Positions 1 to 11,108 are shown, counted from the first letter of the stretch. The stretch: 64,000 nt of DNA from Papilionanthe hookeriana x Papilionanthe teres (GCA_022702705.1 CM040432.1:47270540-47334539); one strand, 5' to 3'. Notes: generated from the sequence alone by a model not told the origin. Numbers and translations are program-made.

Positions 1-1459
1 GAAGGTAACATAGTGAGATTGGATGAGTTAAAGGATGAAATATCCTCATTTATCATTTGTGTTTGTATTTATTATATGTGTGTTTATATTTGTGTTACAA
101 CTTTATTTAGGTCTTGAAGAACATTTTATATTCCCTTGCTGATATCTGCTATGCTAGTTAGACTTTGGCTTAGTTAATTTCATTCTAGCATGATTAGTTT
201 AGATTTATTTTCTGCTGCATATTGTTCTATCCTAATGAATACTTGTAAATGGTTTTGACGGACATTTGTAGTAGATAGAATTTCTAAATTATTTTCTTCC
301 CGCTTATATTTTCTCGTACTAAATGCTATATATGTTAAAAATTAAGTTTGGGGGTAGGAAGAAAAATAAAATTTTGATATGAAAATACTTCCTTTTAGTG
401 TAATTTTATTACAAGTATATTTTAGGCTAGATTTACTTTCTCCTGCAATCATTTTATCCTGATTATGCATGAATATGAATTTGATAGAATGTTGTAGTAG
501 TAAGTATATTCAATCTTTACTTTTTCTTCCTGCTATATTTTATGAAATTAATTGCAAAATATTTTACAATTTAAGTTTGGGGGGAAGAAAAATATTAACT
601 CTTACTTGTTCTCAATTGTTATATTTTCAAAAAAATTTATTAACATAACTTCTGACAATTGAACCTCGCTTGAGATAACTAAAACCTTTTTATTTTAATT
701 GAATATTATGGAAGGATTGGATGAAAGTTTTTAGTAATAAAAATTAATTTTATAAGGATAAGATATTTGGTATGAAAGAATTTGATTATAGTTAACTATT
801 TAAAGTAAAGAAAACTGTATTTTTGAAATGTTAAGAGACTTAAAGAATTGTGTGTTAAGAAGAGATTGTGACTTTATGATGAATAATAAAGCTCATACCT
901 AATTATAAAGTAAGGATGTGTTTCAAGTTTGAACTTTAGAAAGAGGAGAGTGAAGTTCAAAATCATTACAGGCTCTCCAGATATAGTAATCCTCATTAAA
1001 AAAAAAGATAAAAAGAAAAAAAAAAGAAAAAGGAAAGAAAAATATTTATGAGGAGAAGCTTGAGGAGATGCCTAATCAAAAATTGACTTCACTTGAGTCA
1101 CCCTAAAGGGAGAACTTGATTTCATTTCTGAATTTATATTTAAAGTATTAGCCTACATTCTAATGAAGTTTGCATGAACTTCTTTTTCACATAATTTTTC
1201 AAGGCATTCTTAATGTGACAAATTATGGTTTATCTTGAAATAAATAGAAGACTAGAACCCTTAGACTTTATTGCTGAATGTTCTTATACTTGTAGTGTTA
1301 ACCAGAGTTACTGAATTTCTTTCTAAAAGTCTAACCAATATATTCTTTTAAATAAAAAAATTTAGTGTCTTATAGGTGAAAAGTACATTATCTTAAGTTA
1401 TATTTTTATGTAGTAAAAGTGTTACTTGAGGACAAGTAACGGTTAAGTTTGGGGGATTT
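1..1459 (+). other. 3' non-coding tail of an Athila-type element
   Basis: This AT-rich stretch has no credible ORF. It matches, in reverse complement, the tail at 29333-30200: both contain the 'GGATTACTGTATCTGGA'-like block (about 960-985 here) and end in a sentence reading 'CTTGAGGACAAGT' before an AAGTTTGGGGGA tract. Two further copies of the purine tract lie at about 342 and 571. An A/G-rich simple stretch covers about 995-1045. I infer the region between pol/env and the 3' LTR of a + strand Athila-type element whose coding part lies left of the window. Confidence 0.75.
1445..1456 (+). other. Polypurine tract before LTR
   Basis: AAGTTTGGGGGA lies four bases before the LTR start. The same tract, on the other strand, borders the LTR at 29332. 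This is the usual position of the plus-strand primer of LTR retrotransposons. Confidence 0.75.
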
Positions 1460-3382
1460 TGACACGCATAAAATATATACGTTTTTTGCTATATTATTTT
1501 ACTTATTTTTTGATGATATTACACTTTAAAGGAAGGTATTTTGTATTTTTTTTGGTTTTAGGTACAAGAAATGGCGATTGGAGCAAAAGGAAACAAAAAC
1601 GGTGCAATTTGGAGCAAAAACGAGCAAGAAATGAAATTACGCCCGACACCTTTCGATAAGTCTTTCGATGCTTAATCTCTTTTATACTTTTTGCATATTT
1701 TTGAATGAGATTACACTTTAAAGAAAGGTTGTTTTTATGTTTATTTTGTAGGGCTATCTCATACGAACGCAACACAGCCGAAACGGGGCGAAACGGAGCT
1801 AAAACGGGGTCGAAACGGAGCGAAACGGTGGAGCTGCTCAGAGCCATCTCGCCGACGGCGAGATCGATCTCGCCGACGGTGAGATTTTCCCGAGACCACC
1901 GAAAAGTGGCCGAAAAGCTCGCCGACAGCGAGCTCGAACTCGCCGGGAGCGGCCCAGACGACCACGAACCGACTTTTGGCGGTTTTGGGCCAATATTCGA
2001 CGTATTTGGACGCTTTTTCGAAGGGGTGCGTAAGGAAACTCTTGGGAATTCGTCCAAACTCTTTAAAAATGGCGAATATAGGTTAGAAAAGGAGAGAAAC
2101 AATAGAGGAAAGGAGAGAAAAACTTAGAGGAATGTTTAGGATTCTTAGATTAAGAGTAGAAATGTAGATTTCTACCCTTTTGGAGAGATTAGAGAGGAGA
2201 TTTTGAGAGAATTTGTAAGGGATTTCGCTAGCATTGTATGGATCGCCGGGAGATTTTATGGGAGAGATCTTCGTCTTTCTTTCAAGGGGAAAAAGCTAAG
2301 TATTGTTCTTCATTATCTTATAATTTTGTAAACATTTATTTAGTGAATTTGCTTTTGTTAAATGAAGTTTCCTTTATGTTTTCTTCGTGCTTTGTGACGC
2401 ATCTCTCTTACTCTTTCTTCTTCTTTGGAAATAGTGTCATAAGAAGATTATGTCATTGTTTTCCTTTTACTTTTCTTTTGCAATGAGTAGAAATCATGTT
2501 TAGGATTTTGTGATGCATGGTAGAAGTAAATTTAATTATAAATGTGATGGTTTTTACTTGCACTTAATTTACATTGCAATAAGGGCCCATTGTAGTGTTA
2601 AAATTCGTTGTAATTGCATTGTCCCGAAAGGGCGGTGTAATTCTCTACAAAGTGAAACCACATTCAAATTCCATGGATGGTGAAGTTCATGGAAGTTGAA
2701 TGCAAATAAATAGGGAAATATAATTATCGGGCGTAGAATTGGAGATTTTAGAGTGACATGCTAAAATCCTCAATTCGGTCCTATCGTTTGGAGTCTGAAG
2801 TGTAGATGTTAGCCCTCGGGCGAGGGGAACGTGGGAGCTCGAAGTGGCAGCCGGTATCCTCCCGACCTAGTCGCGATTCAGTAACCAAGCATAGGATTAG
2901 TCAATTTTCTTTATGCCTGGACCAAAGGATAAAAAATAAGATTGTTCCTATTTGGCACATACAATATTTAATGCATCTCATTCCTATACATTATCTATTT
3001 CATTACATAAGAATAATAGTTTTTATTATCTCAAAATTCTCCAAACCAACTCATCCAAAAAGGGTTATCTTTATAATTATTATTCGCATTTAGTTATAAT
3101 TACTATCTTTACATTTAACACTTGCATTTAGGAGTAGTTGCTAGATAAAACATAATTTCAATCGACATTCCAAACTAAGAACTATTAGTAGTAGACTAGA
3201 ATTTGATTAAAGACTTTTTACTTCACTTCCTCGTGGGATCGATACTGGGGTTTTTAAAGAAAACTCTATATTACTTGAAACGATACGTATACTTGCATAG
3301 TACCCTCTAGTGTGTAAAATATTTTCTAATTTTTATATCATTTAAGATTTTACACACTAGCCGCTATTTATAAATCGGGTCA
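1460..3382 (+). repeat. Athila-type LTR, + strand
   Basis: It begins TGACACGCATAAAATATATA just after the purine tract and ends ...GGGTCA just before AGTTTTTGGC, the start of a primer-binding site. The first ~100 bases match the inverted LTR start at 61839 (shared block around 'ACTTTAAAG' and 'ATATTAC'). The region near 1835-1945 holds repeated GC-rich palindromes (TCTCGCCGACGGCGAGA). Length is about 1.92 kb. ORFs inside it (for example 1705-2127) run in both directions through the palindromes and are not genes. It could be a 5' or a 3' LTR, since it has a purine tract on the left and a primer-site stub on the right. Confidence 0.8.
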
Positions 3383-3435
3383 AGTTTTTGGCCATCTTTT
3401 GGAAGTTAATTTACTGCGTAATTGCGGGTCAGGTC
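3383..3435. other. Breakpoint: primer-site stub joined to truncated LTR
   Basis: CAAGTTTTTGGC agrees with the start of the tRNA-Asp-type primer site seen at 31811 and 60167, then the match stops. About 45 unassigned bases follow before the truncated Tat-A LTR starts at 3436. I see no target duplication. I infer a deletion or rearrangement junction that removed the left end of Tat-A and the rest of the - strand Athila host. Confidence 0.55.
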
Positions 3436-3729
3436 ACTCATCAAAATAACTTGATTTCTTTTCCACATTATTCTCCTCTGTTCACTGAGCAATAGTATAT
3501 TTTTAGTTTATTTTTATGATTTTTCTACACAAAGATATGGATTTTCTAAGTTCAGGGTTTTTTAAATAAATAGAAAAAATCCTATTTATCTACTTATCCG
3601 ACTTAGCGTCGCGTCAACCTACGGCGGATCGAAAGACCACGCGGTGCACTCTCATTCGATGCTGCCATTTGAGTCAGCCGCCACGCGTCCTGCTGTCTCG
3701 CTCCTTCCTCTGATCCGACGCAATCTGAG

Positions 3730-3760
3730 CCGTTCAACCGATACATGCACGATCGGACGG
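3730..3760 (-). other. Hairpin in GC island of Tat-A 3' LTR
   Basis: CCGT..CCGAT pairs with ATCGG.ACGG across a short loop (interrupted stem). The equivalent is at 23467-23497 in the other LTR. It sits about 630 bp downstream of the TATA box, within the presumed transcribed leader. Confidence 0.5.
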
Positions 3761-4390
3761 CGCCTGGTCATCGTCTACGACTGGTGTGCACCCGTAGCAG
3801 TCCACAATAAAACCCTAAGAACTCTCTCATTTCTCAACAGATTTTCGTATTCTTATGCTCTATGTTCTTCTTGAAGATACAAACATATCCATACAGTTTA
3901 CATGCTATGAAATTAAGTAAAACAAAATGGAGAATCACTGGAAGCTCGAGAGGAAGGAATGATCCATACCTTTGCTCTGAGAAGTGTAACTTCAATCAGA
4001 GAGTTGTGTCACCTTCGATTGCACCCAAGGAAGCTCCAGATGAAGTCTCTGGCTCTAGGGAATTTTCTAGGTATGAAAGTGTCCACAGCCGATTTCAAAG
4101 CTTGGAGGCTAGAGCAATTGGGTGGCATGGGAAGGGGGCTTTCACTGGGGAACTTCTTCTCTTAGTCCTGTGCAGGTGTGGGTGAGTTTAATTTGGATTT
4201 GGTGGAGGTTTCAGAGATTTCCCGGTTGCGGTCGAGAATCGAGCTCCAAAATCGAGCTCAATCAATGGGGCTTAGGGCAGGAGAATAGTGGGGATCAATT
4301 GCTCTAGTTGAGGAGAAGATCCTAGAGCAATTTTGGCAGAGTTTTGTTTAGGTCTAGTTCATCAACTTGTTTAGCCGAGAGGGTGGTGGG

Positions 4391-4400
4391 TTTAAATAGA
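4391..4400 (-). promoter_or_regulatory. TATA-like box of Tat-A 3' LTR
   Basis: TCTATTTAAA on the - strand, conserved at 24131-24140 in the 5' LTR. It lies 2.3 kb from the U3 end. Promoter role is inferred from position only. Confidence 0.45.
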
Positions 4401-6666
4401 CATGGCTGGAGAGCCTCCCAGAGGGAGTTAGGGCTTGGGATCAGCTGCCTTGGTCAAGGGAAGAACAGCCATGGAGTCCAATTGAGTTGAGACAGCTCAG
4501 CTAGTGAGTTTGAATTTTTTGAATCAAATGGGTGCTCTCGGCCTGGTGTTTTCTGACGACTGTGGTGGCTGGCCGGCCAGGCATGGGTCACCCTCGGGGT
4601 CAGGGAGGTCAGGACTTAAATTTAGTGTAATCAATTGGCTGTGGACATGTGTAAAGGGCTTGATTTAAATGGAATGGGAGAAGGCCCATTTTGGCTTGGT
4701 TTGGTTCAACTCATGTATTAGGATAGGTGCACCTCCCCAAGGCTTAACTTTTGGCTGGGAGGAATCATTTGGGTCAGCCAAGAGAGAGTGGTGAGGTCTC
4801 TTTCCATGGTGAGGTGGCTAAGCTTGGTTTAGAGTGTGACATGAATATGGTTAAAAGGGCTTAATGAAGGATTAGGAAAGAATCCTTTCCATCTACCATA
4901 AATGACATGGTGAGGTGTAAAGAGGCTCCCAATGCTTGCATATGGCTTATGCATGGCTCCATGGCTCCATATGGCTTAGGGATGGCTTGGCTTGGTTTCA
5001 TGAAAGTTGATTTTAGGAATTTTGGTATTTTGGTGGGAAATTTTCATGAAGCTTGATTTGGAATGGTTTAAAGATGATTTTGAAACTTAGGGGTGATTTT
5101 GATTAAATGGATGATAGAAAGAAATTTCATGTGGGCTTTAGATTGATTTTTCGCTTCTTGAAATCATTTTGGGTGGGTTTTAAAAGTGCTTTAAGGGAAG
5201 TGGGCTTTTAGGTTTTAAAATAAATTAGTGGATGAATATTTTATGAAGGATTGGGCCAAACAAGTGTTGGGCTTAGCTTAGGGATGTGTCATGAACATTT
5301 TAGAAAAGGTTTGGTGTCATTTAAAGTGGAATTGGATTTAATTTTTTTATTTTTTTGGTAAAGGGGCCAAAGCGGGTCAAATTGGGCTAATTTGGGCTAA
5401 GGTTGGGCTAAGGTTGGATTTGATGTAAAATTAATGTTGAGAAATGTTTATGGGAGTGTTACAAAGAATTTTCAACTTTGGTTGGGCTTTGATTTTGGGA
5501 TTTGGGCCTATTTGGGTTAGGTATGGGTTTAGGCCAATTTAGGGGATTTTGACTTTAGATTAGATTTGTGTGGAGTTCAGGTTCAAATTTGGGGCAAATC
5601 TTGTTAGTGTTTTGTTTGTGGGGATATTAGGAAGGTTTTAAAAAATATTTTGGGCCAATTGGAGTTGAATTGGGTTGGGGCTAGGTTTAGGTCATGGGCC
5701 AAAATTGGGCTTTAAGCTTCAAATTGGAATTGGATCCAAATGTCAATCAAATTGGGCTTGGATTTGGTCTAAATTGATATTGGGTTGGGTTAAGAATGGG
5801 TCAAATTGGGGGTTTTGGTTAAAGTGGGTTAAATTGACAAAATTGGCGTATGGTGTAGTTGAACAAAATGAAATTGGGAAAATTTGGGATTTTTTGAAAT
5901 TTTGTGGGAATTTTTGGTTAAGAATGACATTTTGGGTATTTGGAGGGTATTGGGGGGTACTTTTGGAAATTTTGGTATATTTGGCTGTGGATGATCAATT
6001 TGAGTGGGGGGAAATGTTTAGGATTGAATTTGAGGAATTTTGGGTAATTTAGACAATTTTACAAATTTTGGGTAGTTTCAAGGACATTTGGTAGGTTTAG
6101 CGGGTGTAGGGCCCCGGGGGTCAAAAATTAAAATTATAAAAAAATGAAAATTGATCAAGTTTGAGTAGAATGGAATCACTTTGGCTGAGCCATGAAGTCA
6201 TATCAAGCCCATAAGAGCCATGAGAGGACTCATTTGAGGCATTCACTATGTTGTTCCTAACCCTCTTAGCCAAGGGCTTAGGGGTTGAGGACCATCCATA
6301 TGAATTACCTACATGAGTCAGGAAGTCAAGCTAGGTATGAATGGTTTTAGGATTTGGAATGTGTGTGAAAGTGTAATGTGTGCAGGTTAACCCTAACCAG
6401 ACCAGGCCACTCAGGGTAGTCCTAAGGCCAAAGAGTCCTATAGGGAACTCATCTTTTAAACCTCCACATTTGATCTTAACCCTCCAAGTGACCTAGGGGT
6501 TTACAATCAAACTTATGGGGTTTGCAGGGAGTTAAGAGGTGTTTAAATTTCTAAGTGGTGGGTCCCATCTCTAATCCTCTAAGATAGTCAGAGGGAAAGC
6601 CTAAGGCTAGATCCTAAGTATTAAGGAGAGAGAAGAGAAAAGACCTCATCAAAAATGAGGTCAACA

Positions 6667-7157
6667 AATGGACCCCCAATAGGTGTGGTGTGCTAACCAA
6701 GCACACAGCGCATATTGGCATTGACCGAAGAGATCAACAAAACCAACACAGATGTCTAAGTGACACACTTAGAACAGAGTAGAAACAAATTTCCGCTGTG
6801 GGGTATCGAGTATATCCCCAAGACTGTAGATCTCTAAACTCTCGCTGGGGAAAAGAGAAGGAGGTGAACTCCAGATCATAAGATCTGGGGAAATTTCGAT
6901 TTAGATTTCATTTGATTTTCTATTCCGAGTTCTTTAATGTGTAAGTTTAGATTTGGATTTGTTCTGAGTTTCAATTTTGATTGAGGTTTAATTTAAAATC
7001 GATTCAAGAAAATTTTGAATTTGAAATGAGAATTGGAACCTAGGTTCCAACCTCGAGACTTACAAAGAGAGCTAGAATTTAGGTACCAGCATTGAAGTGA
7101 GAGTCGGAGTTTAAGTATCGATTGAAAAGGATTAGACTCAGAATTTAGGTACTGATC
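6667..7157 (-). other. 3' end of Tat-A internal region with candidate purine tract
   Basis: On the - strand, ATTGGGGGTCCATT directly precedes the LTR start TGTTGACC, a plausible plus-strand primer. The neighbourhood (GCACACAGCGCATATTGGC on +) resembles 41838-41900 of Tat-B, so the element's 3' end is conserved. No ORF is seen. Confidence 0.55.
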
Positions 7158-8585
7158 TCGAAAGTTTAAAGAGAACTGGAATCGGGTTCCAGCCTCGAAG
7201 GTTTAAAGAGAACTGGAATCTGGTTCCAGTCTCGAAGGTTTAGTGAGAAATGGAAACTGGTTCCAATCTCGAGGATTTAATGAGAAATGGAAACTGGTTC
7301 CAATCTCGAAGATTTAATGAGAAACAGAAACTAGTTCCAATCTCAAAGATTTAATGAGAAATGGAACCAGTCTCAAAGATTTAATGAGAAATGGAAACTG
7401 GTTCCACTCTCGAGGATTTAATGAGAAATGGAAACTGGTTTCACTCTCTAAGATTTAATGAGAAATGGAAACTAGTTCCACTCTCGAAGATTTAATGAGA
7501 AATGAAAATTGGTTCCACTCTCGAGGATTTAATGAGAAATGGAAACTGGTTCCACTCTCGAAGATTTAATGAGAAATGGAAACTGGTTCCAATCTCGAAG
7601 ATTTAATGAGAAATGGAAACTGGTTCCAGAAATGGAACCAGTCTCGAAGATTTAATGAGAAATGGAAACTGGTTCCACTCTCGAGGATTTAATGAGAAAT
7701 GGAAACTGGTTTCACTCTCTAAGATTTAATGAGAAATGGAAACTAGTTCCACTCTCGAAGATTTAATGAGAAATGAAAATTGGTTCCACTCTCGAAGATT
7801 TAATGAGAAATGGAAACTGGTTCCAATCTCGAAGATTTAATGAGAAATTGAAACTAGTTCCAATCTCGAGGATTTAATGAGAAATGGAAACTGGTTCCAC
7901 TCTCAAAAATTTAATGAGAAATGGAAACTGGTTCCACTCTCAAAGATTTAATGAGAAATGGAAACTGGTTCCAATCTCGAGGATTTAATGAGAAATGGAA
8001 ACTGGTTCCAATCTCGAAGATTTAATGAGAAATGGAATTTGGTTCCAATCTCGAAGATTTAATGAGAAATAGAAATTGGTTCCAATCTCGAAGATTTAAT
8101 GAGAAATGGAAACTGGTTCCAATCTAGAGGATTTAATGAGAAATGGAAACTGGTTCCACTCTCAAAAATTTAATGAGAAATGGAAACTGGTTCCACCCTC
8201 GAAGATTTAATGAGAAATGGAAACTGGTTCCAATCTCGAGGATTTAATGAGAAATGGAAACTGGTTCTAATCTCGAAGATTTAATGAGAAATGGAATTTG
8301 GTTCCAATCTCAAAAATTTAATGAGAAATAGAAATTGGTTCCCATCTCGAAGATTTAATGAGAAATGGAAACTGGTTCCAATCTCGAGGATTTAATGATA
8401 AATGGAAAGTGGTTCCACTCTCGAAGATTTAATGAGAAATGGAAACTGATTCCACTCTCGAAGATTTAATGAGAAATAGAAAATGGTTCTACTCTCGAGG
8501 ATTTAATGAGAAATGGAAAATGGTTCCACTCTCGAAGATTTAATGAGAAATGGAAACTGGTTCCACTCTCGAAGATTTATCTGTA
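7158..8585. repeat. 37-bp minisatellite in Tat-A 3' UTR
   Basis: About 38 tandem copies of a unit containing GATTTAATGAGAAATGGAA and CTGGTTCCAATCTC. Successive units at 7271 and 7308 are exactly 37 bp apart. Variants differ at a few fixed positions (AATCTC/ACTCTC, GAAG/GAGG) and appear in blocks, for example the block at ~7385-7500 recurs at ~7660-7780, so amplification involved multi-unit duplications. Tat/Ogre 3' UTRs are known sources of such arrays. Confidence 0.95.
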
Positions 8586-9330
8586 TGAAGAGGGACCCAG
8601 TCCCATGCCATCAGAACCAAACCGAACAAAGTTCGTGGCTCCGTGATAATAGAACTAGTCTATCCTCTAACACACACAGAGAAGTTTTAAAAAGAACTGG
8701 TAAGTGTACCAAGTTGAAAAGACTCGACCTGGTGACAAGTCGAGGAAAAGATTTGAATTTCAGAAGAGTTTCAAACAGATTTCGTTTTGAAGAATAATTG
8801 AAGGGTTCAGACCAAAGGATTCAGATCGAAGGATTCAGATTGAGATTTAAATTCATTTCATTTGTTTTGGTGATTCAATTTCAAAAATATTTAGATTTCG
8901 TGTCAGTTTAGAATTCAATTTGACATTTAGATTTTTAAAACAATTCTCGTCTATTTTCATTTTCCCTTTGTTCTTTGCTCGAAGTTCTTTTAATTTAATG
9001 GCGTTTCCCAGTCAATGTGTACAAAAAGAGGTGAAGGCAAAACATGACATGGTCACTTTCTTTCCAATCTTGTTGAAAATACATCATACATCTTGATCCA
9101 AAACATGATGATATTTTCTTTGAGAATTTATATCTCATACAATCCATATAAATCCAAAACAGATTGTGTAAGATTCTTCAAGTTTCTTCTAAAAGTAGCT
9201 GTCAAAATCCATGTCTGAATAGTGAGATACATGGACAATAACATCACTTTCCAAGTCATCCTTGGCAGAAATGTCGTATGGATGTGCATTGGAGGTGTGC
9301 TATCTCCCATGTAACTCATAGCTCGTAAGG
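8586..9330 (-). other. Tat-A 3' UTR between ALKBH ORF and minisatellite
   Basis: No convincing coding sequence. A 63-codon - strand ORF (9128-9319) follows the ALKBH stop but resembles nothing I know. The rest is AT-rich. Confidence 0.5.
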
Positions 9331-10764
9331 TCAGAGATTTTCTAACTCTGGATCTGGCTGGAAGTGGAAAGGCATTTTTCTGTCATCCATCCTCCTGAAA
9401 GTAACAGAGATCCGCTCAATAGGCACCCCTGGAATGCAATGTTTTGCGATGTCGGCTCCGTTTCCTTGTAACACCATTACGGAACCTACCGGTAGTGGTA
9501 TCTCTACTGGCCCTCAGAATTCACCTGGGCCTGCAATCTGGAGGTCAGATCCGAACATGATATTGCACTGATTGACAAAAGACACTATGCAGAAGGGTCT
9601 AACGAAATCATGATGGTCTATATGTGGAGATATGCAGTCGCCCTTTTTGTAGATGTTAATGATGCAGCTGTTGGGTATGCAATTTGTGGGCAATACCCTC
9701 CATGTTATCATCCTCTTTACCAATCTTTTGATAACATTCGGCATCGGATCCACCTCACTGCGACGGAGTATCCCTGGTGGATTTCCTTTTCTGTCTACCG
9801 CGAAATTGTAGCAACATCCGCACTGCATTATAACTCTTCCTTTCCCTGACATCCACCTTTGGGGTTCTGAATAAGTCTTTTCCCTTAGGCGGCCAGCTCG
9901 ACCCATTTTCTGGAGTTCAAGTATGCAGTCTACAATTTGTTGTTGCTCGTAGTCTGAGAACACATATGTATGCAGCTCAAGGCCTTCTAAGATGTTGATC
10001 CTCTTGCTACGGATCCTTTCAAAGTATTCAAAAGTTTTCTTTTCAACATTCTGCATTCTTTCTAACTCATATTCTGGAATTATTTGCAACTGGCGAGGTC
10101 TAGTAACGTACTGGGAAATGTATGGTTCAACCTCGGCACGCTCTCCTGCATGTCTTGGCTCCTCGGGGGTAGTCTCTGTCGGGACATCCTCCGGGGTTGC
10201 TTTCGAAACAAGACTCTTTAAAACTGGTGCATTTATCTGACGTGAAGGCGCTGATTCTATTTCTGCTCTTCTTGTCTGCTTTCCTTGGAGTTGATCTCCC
10301 CATTTCTTCGGAGTATTTGTATTAACGGTAGAAACTGTCTCTTCGTGTTGATCTGCTGCTAACTTGGTTAACATCTTGCGAATGCGGCGATTCTTGTTCC
10401 TCCGTTGAGTGGCAGTGAGAGTAGCTCTCCTTACCCCTTAGATTTCTGTGGGCACGGCACTGACAAGCTTGCCCTCTGCTGTAGCAACAACGGACTTAAA
10501 TTTATTATCTTCTCCTGCTGCATAAGCGGCGTTTGCTTTTCTCTTTTTGCTGGTAGATGGTTGATTTGAGCCACCCAGTTTCATCACTGTATGGCTGCGG
10601 AGTTCTTCCCGATCAATCGGGGTCTAATCATTTTCTTCATATTGTATCCCAGCTGGTGTGAAGTCAGAGTCAATCTCGATCACGGCTCCATCCCTCACTC
10701 TCTTTTCATCAAGTGCTAGACTCACACCATTCTTAAAGTTCAGAACCAACCGCCCGTTCGACAT
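9331..10764 (-). pseudogene. ALKBH9/10-like 2OG-Fe(II) dioxygenase ORF of Tat-A
   Basis: Read from the ATG at 10764 this is one frame of 478 codons, broken by three stops at codons 47, 109 and 417. The N-terminal ~75 residues (MSNGRLVLNF...) match the start of copy B and of the 5' ORF at 19396. A basic TATQRRNKNRRIRK motif and a charged linker follow. From about residue 290 there is a dioxygenase domain of plant ALKBH9/10 type: GCCYN, GNPPGIL, NIYKKGDC, HxD as H381/D383, PGEF, distal H442 (AKHC) and the 2OG-binding Arg in RISVTFR. The family demethylates N6-methyladenosine in RNA, so I infer action on element or host RNA. The ORF lies 344 bp past integrase, on the same strand, without introns. 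The stop at codon 417 replaces the Arg of copy B (CGA/AGA to TGA). ALKBH family assignment is strong; activity is inferred. Confidence 0.9.
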
Positions 10765-11108
10765 TTCCCTGCGAAAAACAAGGAAATGATCAAGGGTTGT
10801 ACTAAGAACAAGAACAATAGAAAAATAATATGTTTATTAATGAAGAGCTTTTATTTGTTTATTTTAAATTTAAATAGGAGTAGGAAAACTTGAAGAAAGA
10901 TCAAGAGTGAGACTCGATTTGAAAGGAAGGATTAAAAAAAACTTTATTATCATGACTTCACATGTTTTCTTTTTTTTTTAACATTTTGTTATTTTTTTTA
11001 ATGATTTTATTTATCATCCACTTTTTTTTTATATTTTTGGGTTCGGACCCAGTCATAAGTAATTACTGCGCACGTGCTTCTAGGAATGAGGATTCATCCT
11101 TCGAAACA
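10765..11108 (-). other. Integrase-ALKBH spacer with 3' splice acceptor
   Basis: Just before the ALKBH ATG the - strand reads TTCCTTGTTTTTCGCAG, then GGAA and ATG: a polypyrimidine tract and CAG acceptor at 10769-10790. The rest is A-rich on the coding strand (T runs at 10970-11040 on +). Integrase is in a different frame, so ALKBH is not simply fused to pol. Splicing from an upstream donor is the likeliest way to express it (inference). Confidence 0.65.

Larger units (their letters stand above)
3436..6666 (-). repeat. Tat-A 3' LTR, truncated
   Basis: It matches 23174-26483 almost base for base over long stretches and ends ...GAGGTCAACA, the same terminus as the other Tat LTRs. Reading the - strand, U3 and part of R/U5 are kept, and about 3.7 kb of the LTR 3' part (equivalent to 19470-23173) is missing. 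The G-rich stretch 5380-5850 is a degenerate TTGGGCTAA-like repeat. ORFs at 3644-4307 and 5675-6052 lie on the antisense strand of U3/R and are conserved only because the LTRs are copies. Confidence 0.9.

Noticed and set aside
1503..2127. Overlapping ORFs of 140-199 codons on both strands
   Set aside because: They cross the GC palindromes of an Athila-type LTR; low-complexity mirror ORFs, no homology recognised.
3644..4307. Overlapping + strand ORFs with copies at 23592-23982
   Set aside because: They lie in both Tat-A LTRs antisense to the element. Their similarity reflects LTR duplication. No known domain, and frames shift between copies.
7158..8585. Possible CRISPR array
   Set aside because: Units are contiguous 37-bp repeats without unique spacers, in plant DNA and inside a retrotransposon 3' UTR.
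9128..9319. Small ORF after the ALKBH stop
   Set aside because: No counterpart in Tat-B and no recognisable family; treated as 3' UTR.
9610..10240. + strand ORFs opposite the ALKBH region
   Set aside because: Shadows of the - strand ALKBH frame, which carries the conserved motifs.
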